Assembly: GCA_014925825.1 (NCBI GenBank)
Contig: JACGCK010000147.1
Coordinates: 49,252-113,251 of the forward strand
Length of the DNA: 64,000 bases
Direction: 5' to 3'
From: Pholiota molesta
Lineage: Eukaryota; Basidiomycota; Agaricomycetes; Agaricales; Strophariaceae
How positions within the stretch are numbered: position 1 is the first letter of the stretch; every line of letters starts with the position of its first letter. The notes beneath the pieces were generated by a model. It saw nothing but the letters and a program-made list of their open reading frames with translations. It was not told the DNA's origin and searched no databases. Below are positions 32,501 through 44,882 of this stretch, one piece after another. The position numbers and the translations under genes are program-made.

Positions 32501-35410
32501 TCGTCGGTATCTAGGAGAATGGGAGAGTGAGAGTAGAAGAGTTTGAGTTACTGACAAGACGCACTGCGTAAGGAATGATCGGCATCGCGGAAACTGCCGG
32601 CGCGGCCTTTCTGCAAGCGAGAGCGCAGCTGCAATCTCTCCTCCTTCCTTTCGTCTTACGCACCATCGTCTGGCAAATCTCTCCCCATATCTTCCGTTCT
32701 CTTCTCATGGTATTACCTTCCTGCAGATCCGAGCATCGATCATTCTCAGCCTCCTCGGCTAGACTTCCAAAAGCACTCGTCATGCGCCTCATACGCCCCG
32801 TCGTCTAGTCTCAGCATTCCCTAGTTTCGTCTTTATGTGGACAGGAACTCCGTTCTTCAACCAACCTGGGTTGCCCCTCAACTACCCTGCTAAAGGAAAC
32901 GTGGGCTATCTGGGCATTCGAGTATTATCTTGGGCGTGAAGAGGTCAGGGTGGTTCAGGGAACGGGGGATACAGTGAGTTCAACTCTTCTGCTGGTTCTG
33001 CCTTACTCACGCCCCTGTTCAGCAGGATTGCTGTTGTTGTTGTTGCCTCCCGCACCCTGTTCTCGTCTTCACGGCCCCCAATTCGCCTTCATTGGGTGTG
33101 CCGTCCAATTCGGAGTCGGGGCCACTTCGTGACGTGGTGGGGTTCGTTGGAGAGGAACGGTTGCTGAATGGCACCCTGTTCGGGTTTTGTGTTATGCCTC
33201 GCCCAGTACGCTATGATTCCTGGTGAGCATGCCGTTACCTCCTGAAAACTCGTGCGCATATAGAAGTTTATAGGCGACATCTCGGCCAACCATGATCATT
33301 CGATAAAGACGGACGCGAAGGACCGCTCGCGATCAGGCTACGACGTACATATACAGAACTATACGAGTTTCGAATACTGTCCGTAACGTCGATCTCCCGC
33401 TGTGCACATCCGCATCTTATATATCATCTTCGTCAGGTCGATCGCAACCCACACACTCTCTACGATACTCGGATAACCTGTTGAGTGATTCGTTATCGTT
33501 TCGCCGCGTTGACACCCCCTTGCTCGGTGTGCGAGTAGGGGTAATCGGACAGATAGTCGGTTCACATGCTCGCGGTGTTCATCGGGTACGCATATGGGTT
33601 TTCCTTCGTTTTCCTGCTTCGTGTTCCACCTTTCCCGCGCGTTCAGGACGGGCGTGTCTGCAAATTCTCCCGGCTTCATGCACAGGATCCGACGTCCCTT
33701 TTCGAACATGGTTGAACCCAGAAATTTTCGTGTCACTCGACGTCCATTCAAACTTGAAAGCTTGCTCTCTGCGATGGTGCGTCGTCAGTGGGTGGTTTTC
33801 CTGTCTTGAGGGACCGGGTCAGATGTGGATTTTGGAGGAGCAACCTTTGCTACTGACAGTGTTCGTCCTTGATCCTGTCATGGACCGGGTGTTTGTGAGC
33901 GCAGCATTGGGTTCTGTTAAGGACCGTTCAGCGCTGTGAGCGGAGACTGCATCGTCTCGTTGATGGGTGGAGTTCGCGTGGTAGCATGGCGCTACATCGC
34001 GAGAGCTTGCCCCTGGGCAATGTGTCCGTCCTCTTCCTTTGGGTACATACACTGCAGCCGTCCTCGTCAGGAGATGTGCATCCTGCCGCTTAGAAATACA
34101 TGGGAGTTTATATATTCTCTATTCGCTTGCAGGATTTAGTATAGGATTCTCCATGGTATCGCGTTTACTCGATTGAAGATTCCGCAGTGTAGATTTCACG
34201 ACGTGTCTCCGTATTTTGGATGTTGTATTCAGTGAGGAAATGACCGCCGGGGGTACGCAAATGACTTGTCCGCGAGGAGCTGAGCTGTCATTTTGCGCGC
34301 ATTGTTCGACTCATTGAGATATGTTTTGTGGAGGGTATACCGTTCCGACTCGTTATCGAAGGAAGGAATGAAATTCGGTGCTGTATCCAATGGGATCGCT
34401 GATTCGGGATGGTCGGTATGAAGATCCGTGTTGGTGCCACTCCGAAAATGAGGAGTAGATCGTGTAACCAATGAGGGAGCCATTGTTCTCAGATAGTCGT
34501 GGCCACTCTACGGAAGATTGGCAGAAAGTGCAATTTTTCAACCGTGAATACTTAGCCTGCGTGCATGCATGAAATTAGTATAAAATGTACCGCTTCTCGA
34601 ATGTTAATTTACTATCGTCTCTCGATGTATTCTCTTCACCTACGCAGTGTATCCCGATATCGTACCCTGAATTCACTCTATTCATGCCTATCTTTGACGA
34701 CATTGACGATTACTTGCGATCCCGGAATCTCCTCCCCCGCGTGGTCTCCGTCGAGAGCGCCGTGGATATGGAAAGATTCGAGGAGACAAGCTCAGGCGCA
34801 TAGATATGGCCCGAGCATGAGCACGTAGTACGTATTTCCCGTGCTACCTACTTTCCCACTGATACGATTTGCATGTACATCATACAGGGCGTTGATTCTT
34901 CTCCAGCCGTCGCGCCTCACTACGGGCCAGATGGGCATCCAGAGCACGGACGCCCATGCCATGGCGTCATTGCAGCAGTACCGTCTCCAAAGACCGTCAA
35001 GTGCGAAGTACGTCGTCGTCTGTCCACTTCTATTCGTATTCATATTAGCTCACATACTTATATCATCTTCTATCTACTTCGTTTTCTTGGTGACAGAAAC
35101 CAGGATGCACGAAGTCCTACAAACAGGAAAAGAAACGAAACTACCACTATAATCTTGGCGAATGTAAGGGAACTGGGCACAGTGCACTGGCGCCTGCTCG
35201 CCCACCCTCGTCCACACTTCCCCCGTCCATATACTGATCTTCTGCGCCTACACCTGCGCCCACCGCCAGCTCAAGCGCACTGCCGAGCAGGCGCTCCTCG
35301 ATGGAGAGCATGGCAGGTGCATTGCCAGAAGACCGCACACCCGAATACTGGGCTCACTCCGCGCACTCGATCCGGATTTTCAGAGATAGATGTGGCGGAT
35401 GTGAGTTAGG
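32500..35410. repeat. Array unit 5, most diverged
   Basis: Exon-like blocks with a GTGAGT donor and a CAG acceptor (about 32972-33025, ending TTCAGCAGGATTGC) resemble blocks of the other units, and an FDDIDD block closes the unit at about 34695. No divergent start box was found. No intact gene. Confidence 0.4.
34585..35409 (+). pseudogene. FDDIDD-family gene, copy 5
   Basis: The frame encodes LFMPIFDDIDDYLRSRNLLP (motif at about 34696) and stays open to a TAG at 34801. An acceptor-like CATACAG at about 34889 is followed by a block open for about 170 codons. Sequence has drifted strongly from the other copies outside the motif. Function unknown. Confidence 0.35.
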
Positions 35411-36068
35411 GTATGCTGGTGTTTTTTCGTCGTAGACGGTAGATATACGTATTGTAATTGTATTTTTTGGCGTCATTTTAGCTCCTTGCATTGTTTCTTT
35501 ATATCGCGTCGAGGTGCGACATCTTTTGTTTCTGTTTCTGTGTTGATATTTGAAGTGGGCGGAGTGGTGGAACCGACAGTCTATGGTAATACTTACCTAC
35601 AAATATAGCGTAACATGTGCAAAATCTACTATCATAGTCTCTCTTATGTCGTTCCTGTCTTTGAATAGTAATATACCATCGATTGACTGAACTAGAACTG
35701 GTCATCAATGTGTGCTTAAGTTGCTGAATAACATTTGACACATAGACAAAGTGAGCTTGGATTACGGATGTACCACACAGGTGTATCATTTCCTTTCGTA
35801 CATTACTTGTCATCTACCCCGTATATTTAAACGACAGAATAAAAATATATAATCCTTTCATAGGAGGCACGATGTCATCAATGCCTTGAACAGAACCAGG
35901 CGAGTTTCACAGTGGACCAAAACCTCGTCAGAAAGCCCATACACTGCGCTCGCCGCGCTCGATACATGGGGAACAAATACTCGACATCCACGCCGCTCCT
36001 TCTACACCGCGAAGCGCTTCGATCCGTGTTACCAGGCCGGCCCCTTCGCGTCATCCGTCGCGCGTCCT
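35411..36068. other. Intergenic, AT-rich
   Basis: No gene, repeat or RNA feature supported. It separates the repeat array from the broken minus-strand gene. Confidence 0.4.
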
Positions 36069-37009
36069 TCACCCTGCCCAACCCACCCTTGCCGCAGACA
36101 CCCCAACTCCTTGAACTGCAACCTCCTTCGGCCGCTTGGTCTTCTCTATGAGCGCCCCTAGCACGGCGCCTGGAGGCGCCGCCCCCTGGTGTGGCACAAA
36201 GCGCATGTATCGGCTCGGGATGTGCTCGACGTCGGGGAAGACGTCGCGCTTGGGCTAGTGGGAGCTTGAGAGGCAGAGGCGGTAGGACTAGGAAGTGCTT
36301 GGGCTGGTCGTCGATGCTGAACAGGGGGTGGTGGCGAGGATGGCGGCGGCGACGTGTGCGGGGGCGATGAGGTGGTTCGACGAGGTCGACGAGTGCTTCG
36401 AGCTGCTTGGGGCTGCTGAAACGGGCGGTGTTGTTGTGTGATAAACGGCGGCGGCGGCGCGAGCGGTTGGCGCGGGGGGGAGGACCGATACCCATTGCTG
36501 TACCCTTCCTGCTGTTACCTCCACCACCCGCAACACCCGCCCTCAGCCACGTCCCACTATCCTACCAAAGTTCCCAGAACTCGCTCGCATGGGTCCGTAC
36601 CCAGCGTCAGCGCGTTCGCGTGAATGAGGCGCGGAAGGTACATATGTGAATGGAGGTCGTGGCGATAACAGGCGCAGCCGGCTGCGGACGAGGAACGCGA
36701 AGCAGCTGCAGGATGAGTGGCAGTGACGTAGCAACAGACGGTGCCTCCGCGCTGGACACGCGGGGTGTACTCATCAAGTTCTGCCAGCAGGCGGGGTGGA
36801 GGCGCTATGTGTGCACAGCAAGATGAAGGCGGAGGTTGCGATGGATTGTGGATGGCCTTGGCTAGGGTGCGGGGGGCAGCAGGTGGGAAAACGTGTGATG
36901 GGCCGGCGATAGGTTGACTTTGCTGGCTGGCAGTTTCAGGCTGGCATGCATCCTCCGAGTCGGAAGTCCAGATGGCGTGTACCAGGTCCTGCCGCGATAA
37001 CATTGGCAT
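36069..37009 (-). pseudogene. Broken cellular gene, head-to-head with RIF1 across the element
   Basis: An ATG at 37009 opens a 150-codon frame (start MPMLSRQDLVHAIWTSDSED). Coding-like sequence continues leftwards in other frames: FSIDDQPKHFLVLPPLPL, and finally DVFPDVEHIPSRYMRFVPHQ followed by GAVLGALIEKTKRPKE to a stop at 36069-36071. At least two frame changes without obvious introns separate these pieces. The family is not recognised. It lies 430 bp left of the giant element, facing away from RIF1 on the other side. Either a decaying gene or one damaged by base-calling errors. Confidence 0.45.
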
Positions 37010-37439
37010 TGCCTCGCGAGTGCTTGAAAGCTAGCCGCATCGATACGCCCGTATTACCACGGCTTTAATACAAGTGGATGGGTTCGATAATCGGACCCAA
37101 GATCCGCCCCTTCCTTTGACTACGTGCAGTCGCGGGAGAGGCGATGCACTTGGGAGACATGTTTGATACACGTGGCGTACTCGAAGGGCACTGTGAGTGG
37201 TTGCTGCACCGGTTCTGGGGTATGTGGAGTGGTACCAGCCCTGGAAAAGAGTCGGTGTCGGTGATGCTCGAGGTCAGAGTGATGGGCTGGGCGGGTCCGG
37301 GTGGCTTCGATATTCAATACTCGGTGCTCAGTAGTAAGTAACCAGCGTTTAGGAAGAGGAACAACCATCTATCTGATCGCGTTTCGTGGTGAAGCTAACC
37401 GTAGATGTCATGAGACACAGAGCAAGGCAGCTTGGAGAA
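37010..37439. other. Flank left of the giant element
   Basis: This would be the 5' region of the minus-strand gene. No other gene is supported. The three bases next to the element are GAA, against CAA on the right side, so a 3-bp target duplication is not exact. Confidence 0.4.
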
Positions 37440-37904
37440 CACTGCTGGGACCCAACAATTGTCAAGGATGAAAAACGCATGAAAAACGGATATATATTTA
37501 GTTAAAATTAGTAATGTTCTAAATTTAGCATTTTGAAATAATTACTCGTTGTGAAAAAGACAATAAGAATCGAAACAGAAGCTTAAATTCGGTTCGAATT
37601 TCAATTATTGCAAATTTTTGCCGTTTTCGACGATTTTTTCTGTCTTAAAATGTATCCAAATCTTGAAGTTCTGTTCCGCTTTTGTACAGTGAAGAATTTA
37701 GCATTTTTGAGTGTTGAAAAATCCGTTGAGAACAATTAATTTAGAAGTTGAAATTTTTTTGACATTTGAATACATTTTGAATACATTCAGCATTGTGCAA
37801 GATGTTATCAAAACTTGGGATTTTATGGTCTAAAAGATATATCGCGCCATGTCGGGCGCTCGTCAGTGTCCCTTTCAGTGTACCTGACAATTCTAATTTT
37901 AGAT
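37440..37904 (+). repeat. Terminal inverted repeat, left (465 bp)
   Basis: AT-rich and non-coding. It matches the reverse complement of 56819-57276 over its whole length with scattered substitutions and small indels, ending at ...CTAATTTTAGAT. Shared internal landmarks are GGTTCGAATTTCAATTATTG, GTTCTGTTCCGCTTTTGTAC and GATATATCGCGCCATGTCGG. Confidence 0.9.
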
Positions 37905-38099
37905 GACCCTCAAAAAGATGATTTTGATTATTCGGTCTTCAAACAAATATACAGATAAAGTAGCAAGATGATAAATGACCGCGTATGCACCATCTCGACG
38001 TAGTCCCGTAGCAATGTTACAGGCAAGGGAGTCGATTTTGTTCAGTACCTGACAGCAGCAGCGGTCGTAAGAAAAAGTAGAATAGTTGGCTAAATGTGA

Positions 38100-40790
38100 C
38101 AAACCTTCTAAGGTATCCTCGCGAACGGCGCCGCAACACCCTCCTCGTCGATATCCCTCCTCGTCGATGGTCCTTGTATGTTGCCCATGTTTCCCTCGAA
38201 GGCGATCCTGACCCGCGTTTCGATGTCTTGAAGGCGATCGGTGTGTTGCTGGCCCGCGTTTTGATATTTCAGTGCTGCCGTGCGTTGTAGTGGCTTGTCC
38301 ATAGACTCTAGCGATCCCGCGGCTCGGCGCTGAACGAATGGCGGCGCTATGGACTTCAAGAGTGAGTAAGTTCTATATGGTGAAGGCAATGTAACACTTA
38401 CCGATGCGTGTTCGTAGCTGCGCACCGTTCTCCTCTCCCCTACCCCGTCGCGAGTCGAGCCGCTGTTGGCCAAGCCACGCCATGAATCGCCCATCCTTTA
38501 CCCAACGTCGTTGTCACGTTGCCGACTCTGCTCCGGCGTCTGTATAGCGTCCGCAGCGCATCGCCCACACCAATCTCTGTTGCAGTAGTGTCATTGCGCC
38601 GCCGTCGTGTCGCCTAGCCTAATACTATGAGCGTGCCGCTGAGAGGAGGGAAGATGAGTTGAGAGACACACACCTGTGTTCTGCGCGCTGTGGTGCCCAT
38701 GGACCACGATCCGTACGGGCCAGGATGGCAAGACTCTCCGCGAACGGCTCCGAAAGGTGTTCAAAGAACTTTGCGCTCGAAGAGCGACGCGTTGAGGATG
38801 TGCGCTCCGGCGTGCTCAACGGGCGGCAGCATTCGCGAGGACGTTGAAGTTTTGCGTCATTTGGATGCCGGGCGACTGTGTGGTTGGGTTCGGTGGTTAG
38901 TTGGGGTGTGGGTGGATGGAAGGAAGGAAGGGGGCTTACGTCTGTGGCGAGCGCGAGAGAGGCTTCGATGAGCACTTGGACGATGGCGTAGGATGTGCCC
39001 CGTAGACGGCATTGTTCATTTCGGCGATGATACCGTCGCAGGCCATCGTCTTGCCTTAGGCGCCTAGGCCAAATCTTTCAGAGCAAGAAATTCAAGAACA
39101 AAGAACAAAACTCACGGTCAAATCATCCATACCATGATCGGCACTGGTCACACGATAAAACCCCTCCTGCGTCTCCTTCTGGCCCTCTTCGATAGTCGAT
39201 ATAAGTTTCTGCTCATGCGCGATGCGCAGGCAGCCCGCGGGCGAAGACGGCGGCGAGCTGTGTGGCCAGTGGAGCAGGGATGAGCACCAGGAGAACAGGA
39301 GAAGTGAATACGCACTGCAGCTGTTTTGTATGCCGCGGGCTCAGCCCATGCCACATAGAGCCCATACCACATTGCATCTAATTCACTCCTGCATAAAACT
39401 TTTTCGAGTCCATGTCAAACTTTGTTCTGCCACCAGATACTATCTACAAGTAGTTACTGTTCATAATGTCAGATCCAAAATCCCGGCTCTGGGCATTCAA
39501 AAGGACAGTTGATACTAATGAAGATTGTCAGTAGACTGATTATGGCCATAACAAGAAGAACCTACTGGAGTGTCTGAATGGATCCAACATTGACCCTTCG
39601 CACCGTTCCCGACACCTGAACAAAGTAGCCAGTGACTGTCTGCATTTGGTGGTTAAGCAGTAGGGCAGAGAAAATGTACAAATTCACAGACCTGGACCCC
39701 ATGAACGACAGTTACCTCGCGGCTATGGAACTTCCCAATAGTTACTCCGCCGTGGGCTAGTATGAAGATTGGTGCATTCGCGCAGACGTGAATGGCAGTC
39801 ATCTGCAGATGAGTGAGAAAACGATCAACCTGAGCAATGGCACTTACTTGTGAGGCAATTAGAACGTGTGTCTGCACACAGAACGTTAGTGAAGCGCGTA
39901 AATGAGAAAAAAGGCGCTCACTTGATTAGCTAGTAGAGAACGCGAGTGAGCGAACTTGAGCGTCTCGCTGCGAACTCATAACCGACGGCGGTCCGGTATG
40001 CCGCAATTGCCGAAGCGACCGTCATTGACGCTCGAAGTGCCCAATTTGACTTGGGCACAGGAGGCGCCGACACTGATGTCCTCGTCTGTGTATGCCCGCT
40101 GGTCCTACCGAGCAATCGGTCGTCCTCGATCTTTCCCCTGTCAGAGAGTGGTCGTGCGCTGACTTGATAGAGCGCAGCGTGGAAGTCTCGCAGGGCCTTC
40201 TCGTTGTCTGCTTCTCGATGATCGCTGCTGCCACGCATCTCCTCAATCTCGTGCTCCAGCCGCACTACATCGTCGCCCTCATTCGCCGCATCACCAACAA
40301 CTTCCAGCGCCTGATTTCTGACTGGCAAGCGAGGCAGGAACTCAGCCTCATCGGAACGAGCGCCATTCTCTGCAGCCCCGCCGTCGTACTGCGCAGCGAC
40401 CCCGCCTGTCCGATCTCGTCAGCGCACTGTCCTGATGAGCGTCGACAAGCTGGACCTACCCAACGAAGGCGACCTCGTGCTCAAGATCCCGCGGCGACTG
40501 CGTCTGAACTGCCTGTAGGTGAGGAGGCCGACCAGCTGAGGAGGCTCGTCGGCATCACGCGCAGCAGATACAGATCGTCATCGCCATCGTCTTTGATGCC
40601 TCCGTCGTGAGCGATACATCCATCTCAAACTCAACACAATGCCCGAGTCCTTCTGCAACCATATCGCACAGCAGAGCTGTGAGTCGAGCGTGGCGATATC
40701 CGCTGGAAGTGGGGCGATCTCGTCCTTGAGGTCGCTCTCGCGCTGCTTCTGCCGTCCTGATTTGCCGCCGCGTATTCTTTTGCACATGTT
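38100..40790 (-). pseudogene. Fragmentary multi-exon gene in the left arm of the element
   Basis: Several short blocks on the minus strand look like exons with proper GT...AG borders. Examples are THVLIASQ (39850-39873), MTAIHVCANAPIFILAHGGV... (about 39717-39803), LRIAHEQKLISTIEEGQKET... ending HGMDDLT (about 39118-39230), then after an intron MACDGIIAEMNNAVYGATSY with one frame slip, LIEASLALATD, and further left LNASLFERKVLEHLSEPFAE. A Glu/Arg-rich block lies at 39930-40328. Frame slips prevent a continuous protein. No family recognised. It could be a captured host-gene fragment or a decayed cargo gene; one or two genes may be involved. Confidence 0.35.
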
Positions 40791-41054
40791 CTAGATTTTT
40801 AGCGGGCAGTTTTTCGTCGGTCCTTGCAGCCGCTAGCAGGAGCCTCTTGTTTCATCGGGGGAAAAATTAACGTCAATTCACTTTAGAACTTCAATAAATT
40901 AATGTCAACTTTCTAATACATTCATTACCAGACCGCCATGTTATTTTATTTTATCTGAAATAAAGTTAGATGACGGTGGTTGCAGATGAGGCGTGCACTT
41001 ACTTCTACAATAGTAACAGCGGCAACAGCGATGGTGCCGTGAGGTTTTCTGGCT
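40791..41054. other. Intergenic inside the element
   Basis: AT-rich spacer between the fragmentary gene and the 3' end of the transposase. Nothing else seen. Confidence 0.4.
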
Positions 41055-44000
41055 TCAATATTCCTGGTATGAAATTAGCAATGATATATTAATTCTTTCT
41101 AAACGAAGACCTACCCGGGATAATGAAATAACAGCAAGACACGATGCACCTTCCCACTGAAGCGGAAGACTGGCAAAATGGCTGTCGACATCTTCAGGTC
41201 TGATGATGACGACCTGACCGAGGTGTTCCGACCACAAAGACGCTTGGAGTTCTCGGTAAGGTTCGAAGGGATCACTCGAAGTGGTTTTGAGCAAGTGGCG
41301 AACAGCGAATAGTGTGTCGCCCGATGATGTTTGGATTATGCCTTCGATAATTGCAGGAACGGGAGGAGCTGAAATTTGGCCAACTAAAATAGAGCTGTTT
41401 CCGTGATGACGCTTGGAAGTAGAGAACGTCAACCCTTTGATGGTGACGCTATTGAGGAATTTAGCAGTACGCGGTGTTTCGCTCGGTGAGGTTGAAAAAA
41501 AAACGCGAAGTGCTTTATGGATTGGTTCGGGTATTAGCGTGGTCGCTTTCACATCGATTTCGGGAATGTCATCTTCGATATCAGCCAAAAATTGGGAGAT
41601 GTCCGTGAGGAGGGTATTTTTGACTTGAGGGTTCACGAACTTGCTGAAAATACCATGACAATTTTGATTGCCACTGGACATCCTTCCTTCAGCATCAGAG
41701 CCCGAAGATTTGAAGCTTTCGTAAATGACGTAGAAATTGTTTCCTCAAGCTGAGCTGTTAAAGATTTAAAACTAAGAAAATTAGAAGAAATTAGATGATC
41801 AACACACCGTTTTGATTGTTAGTTGGGATACGTTGTAAGAGACCGATCAGTCGTTCGAAAGGAAAAGTCCACCATGAATGTACAGGCCCATAGAGGCGCA
41901 AATATTCCGGTAAGTGGAGTGCCATATGATGGTTGGGTCGAAACCTATATGTGGGAAAGATTTTACGAAGGCCTTCGAGATAATTGGACATGTGTCCGAG
42001 ATACTGGTCGGCTTTATCGTGGGATGTCGTGCGTGACGAGGCAATTATAACTGCAGAAACCAGAGATAGTGTTACGGACAGAAGGTCTTTGAGATGTTGG
42101 GGTACTTCATCATCATCATCATCATCCTCGAGTCGGGTCCACAAACGAATGAGCGATATGGGGAGGTACGTCGTCCCAAGTGCGCGCCATTGATCTGCCT
42201 TGAGCTTTCCATGGCTTGGTTGACCCAGATTCGTTGGCACGGATGTAAGCCATGAAGGGGTTGACATATTTTGTATATCAGCACGGATCTGGTCAACATC
42301 GGCTTTTGTAAGGATGCTACCCTTCTGAAAGATTCGCGTCGATTCATTTTGGTTGCGTCTCTGGGTATGAATGTCAAAACAAGAAAACAAGATAAAGGCG
42401 TGATGGTTCTCACCCATGCGAGAATTGCGACAATGTAATCCTTTTTGTGGAGTTTCTTGGAACGTGCTATGTCTGGTACCGCATTCCGCACATCAATCCT
42501 GAGCATATCACAGATTAACTGCAGGCCTTTTAAATGGCTACTATTTTTGAGTCGCTTGGCCCACGTATCACGTCCATGAGGCGTCCGTAAGTCATCATTC
42601 ATAGGAGATTCCAGTAGGCGTATTGTTTTTCCCAAGACTTTTTGTTCAGGGTCAGATGTAGGAAGCTCGTCCTCAGGAATATTGATAACAATTGCACGAT
42701 GAATTTGTTCCTTTTCGTTCAAGCGGATACCCAGAATTTCGAAGTGCTCTTGGATCAGGCCCAGAAAAAGATTATGCATTGCATCAACAACAACAAAGCG
42801 AGCGGGATCGAAATATGGTAGCTGGTGAAGTACAGACCAACGAACCCCCATTTCGCGAACAGTTTCATTTTGTTCTTGTTCATTCTCAGCGTGCAGATAG
42901 AGGTCGGCCAGCTTCTGGATCGATTCCCCAGTCCGTCGATGGTGTAAGGAAATATACGAATCCCCGTTGTCGTCCGACCTACGGGTACAATGACACATGG
43001 CGCACATTTGCGTATGACCAACACCCGCAAAGCCATTAATTTTGCGGGCTGCCGGTAGATCTGAAACGACACAGACAAGAGCGCATCGGGCTACTCTTCC
43101 ATAATAGCAGCGGCTGGTGCGGGAAAAGCGGACCCCAGTAAACCAAAATTCCAATAGCTCATCGACAAGATGGGCAAGATAATGATTCAGACAGGCTAAC
43201 GGAGGTTCGTTGGGGCCAGGAACGACACCGAAAAGAAACATGTTTTCGGGCTTATAGCGCATGTCTGGAGGAAGGTTGAGACAAACAAGTGATATCATGC
43301 CTATCGACTTCTTTGCTCCTGCCTGCTTGTTGCCGAGGGGGTTGAAAAAGTCGACACATAGAGAGAATACATAACGACCTTCGCCCTCTTTCCCTCCACA
43401 GCTGAAGTGTTTCCCATCTGGTCCATTGAAGTTCTTCAACATATCTCCGTCAAAGATGTCATGCATATCTGCGTTCCGATCTGGAGCGACATTTGCCCAT
43501 GCAGCGTCCATTTTGTCTTCGAATCCAGAGCGAGAGAGCAAACCACCAAGCCAGTCTTTGAAACTGAATGCGACGAAAGGTTTGATGGGAATATAAATTG
43601 TATGTCCATCTATGCGTCGTGGTTTGAGGAGAGATGTCCCGCATGGAGGGCTGTCGGCAAATGAGCGATGCGTACACTGAGGAGGATAGCTCGGAATAGG
43701 AGAATTTGATTTGAAAATGGGTTTATAGGTGGCATGGCAGTCGGCATTTGGGCAGACTGCGTATATGGTGTGTTCATTCTTCAAAGAAAACTGATTTTCT
43801 GCCGTTCGGATATCGTTTGGAATGTTCGAAAGGAGCTTCTGGTCGCGTTGAGATAAGACTGGACCAGCTCGGAGAAGTGTGAGTTGGATGATATATTGTA
43901 TCATTTTCAACATGAACTCGCATCCACGTCGGCCGACACCGAGAAGTACTTGACAAGTAACAACCAGGAAGAAAGTAACTTGTAGGACGGGGTCAACATT

Positions 44001-44868
44001 CCAAAAAATAGGTTCGAAATGATGCGCTAGCCATATTTTAGACACAGATAGACAAAAGATGGAAAAGCGAAATACCTGTATTATGAGGGATTCCATACGA
44101 AGGGGTTTTCATCGTGGATATATGGGCTAATTCTTCAATCCAGTTCTTCTCGGCCTTCTTCAGCTTGGAATCGATACGCTGCAATTTCTTCGAAATAGGG
44201 CTTGCCACGGCGAGAACGGCGGGAGATTTGGACCTCACACCATCTAATCGCTGACATAACTTAGTGGAGCGTTCAAGGAGACTGGCGAGTGGAAATGGAG
44301 GGGGCGGGCCCGTCGAAGATGGGGTTTCGAGGCATTTGAGACGTTCTACTGTTTCATCAAGGAGATTTTTCACGTCAGGCGCAAGTTCGTCGGTTAACAC
44401 ACGAATAAGTTCCTCCTCGCGATGCATTCCTGGGCTAGATTTAGCTGGCGGGCTCTCTCGTAAGGGAGAGGAAGTCGGATAAGAAGGGATAGAGGAGTGT
44501 CGTTCAGGGATTACGGACTGAGTGGATGAAGTGGAACTCTTGCTTGCAGGGGTAGATGGAGGGGAGCGAGAACCAGAAGGGTATACAACATCCCGCGACC
44601 ATAAGGGATCGTGGACGGAGGGCCCAGAAACTTTGTCTGCGAGGGTTTGTGAAGCAAGATGCATGGTAATTTCTTCAATCTGTGCCTCCATGACTGCGTG
44701 GGCATCGTCCTCTGCGTTCTGAAGAATCGACGTTTTTCGAGCAATCGCGGCGCTATCGGCAATTTTATGAATTTTAACCTCTCTATGCGTCAAAATTCTC
44801 CCTTGTTTCCCGGTAAGTGGATCGACAGCTTGACCACAGCCGTATTCACTGCAGATACATAGCGACAT
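41055..44868 (-). CDS. Plavaka/CACTA-like (tnp2-type, DDE) transposase
   Basis: Exons read as 44868-44076, 44026-42414, 42360-41808 and 41754-41055, about 1,200 aa. The protein starts MSLCICSEYGCGQ, a Cys-rich N-terminus. The centre has IYAVCPNADCHATYKP, VFSLCVDFFNP (about residue 490), CVVSDLPAARK (about 587), a CAMCHC zinc motif and VVVDAMHNLFLG (about 669), the acidic and zinc motifs of this family. The C-terminal exons have HSWWTFPFERLIG. The frame extends upstream to an ATG at 44970, but that part overlaps a copy of the element's palindrome, so I prefer 44868. In the last exon, the T run at 41662-41665 (A run on the coding strand) carries an apparent one-base deletion that shifts CPVAIK out of frame with CHGIFSKF; the copy is otherwise intact. 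It should cut and paste elements with matching ends. Confidence 0.85.
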
Positions 44869-44882
44869 TGCAGACGAAGAAG

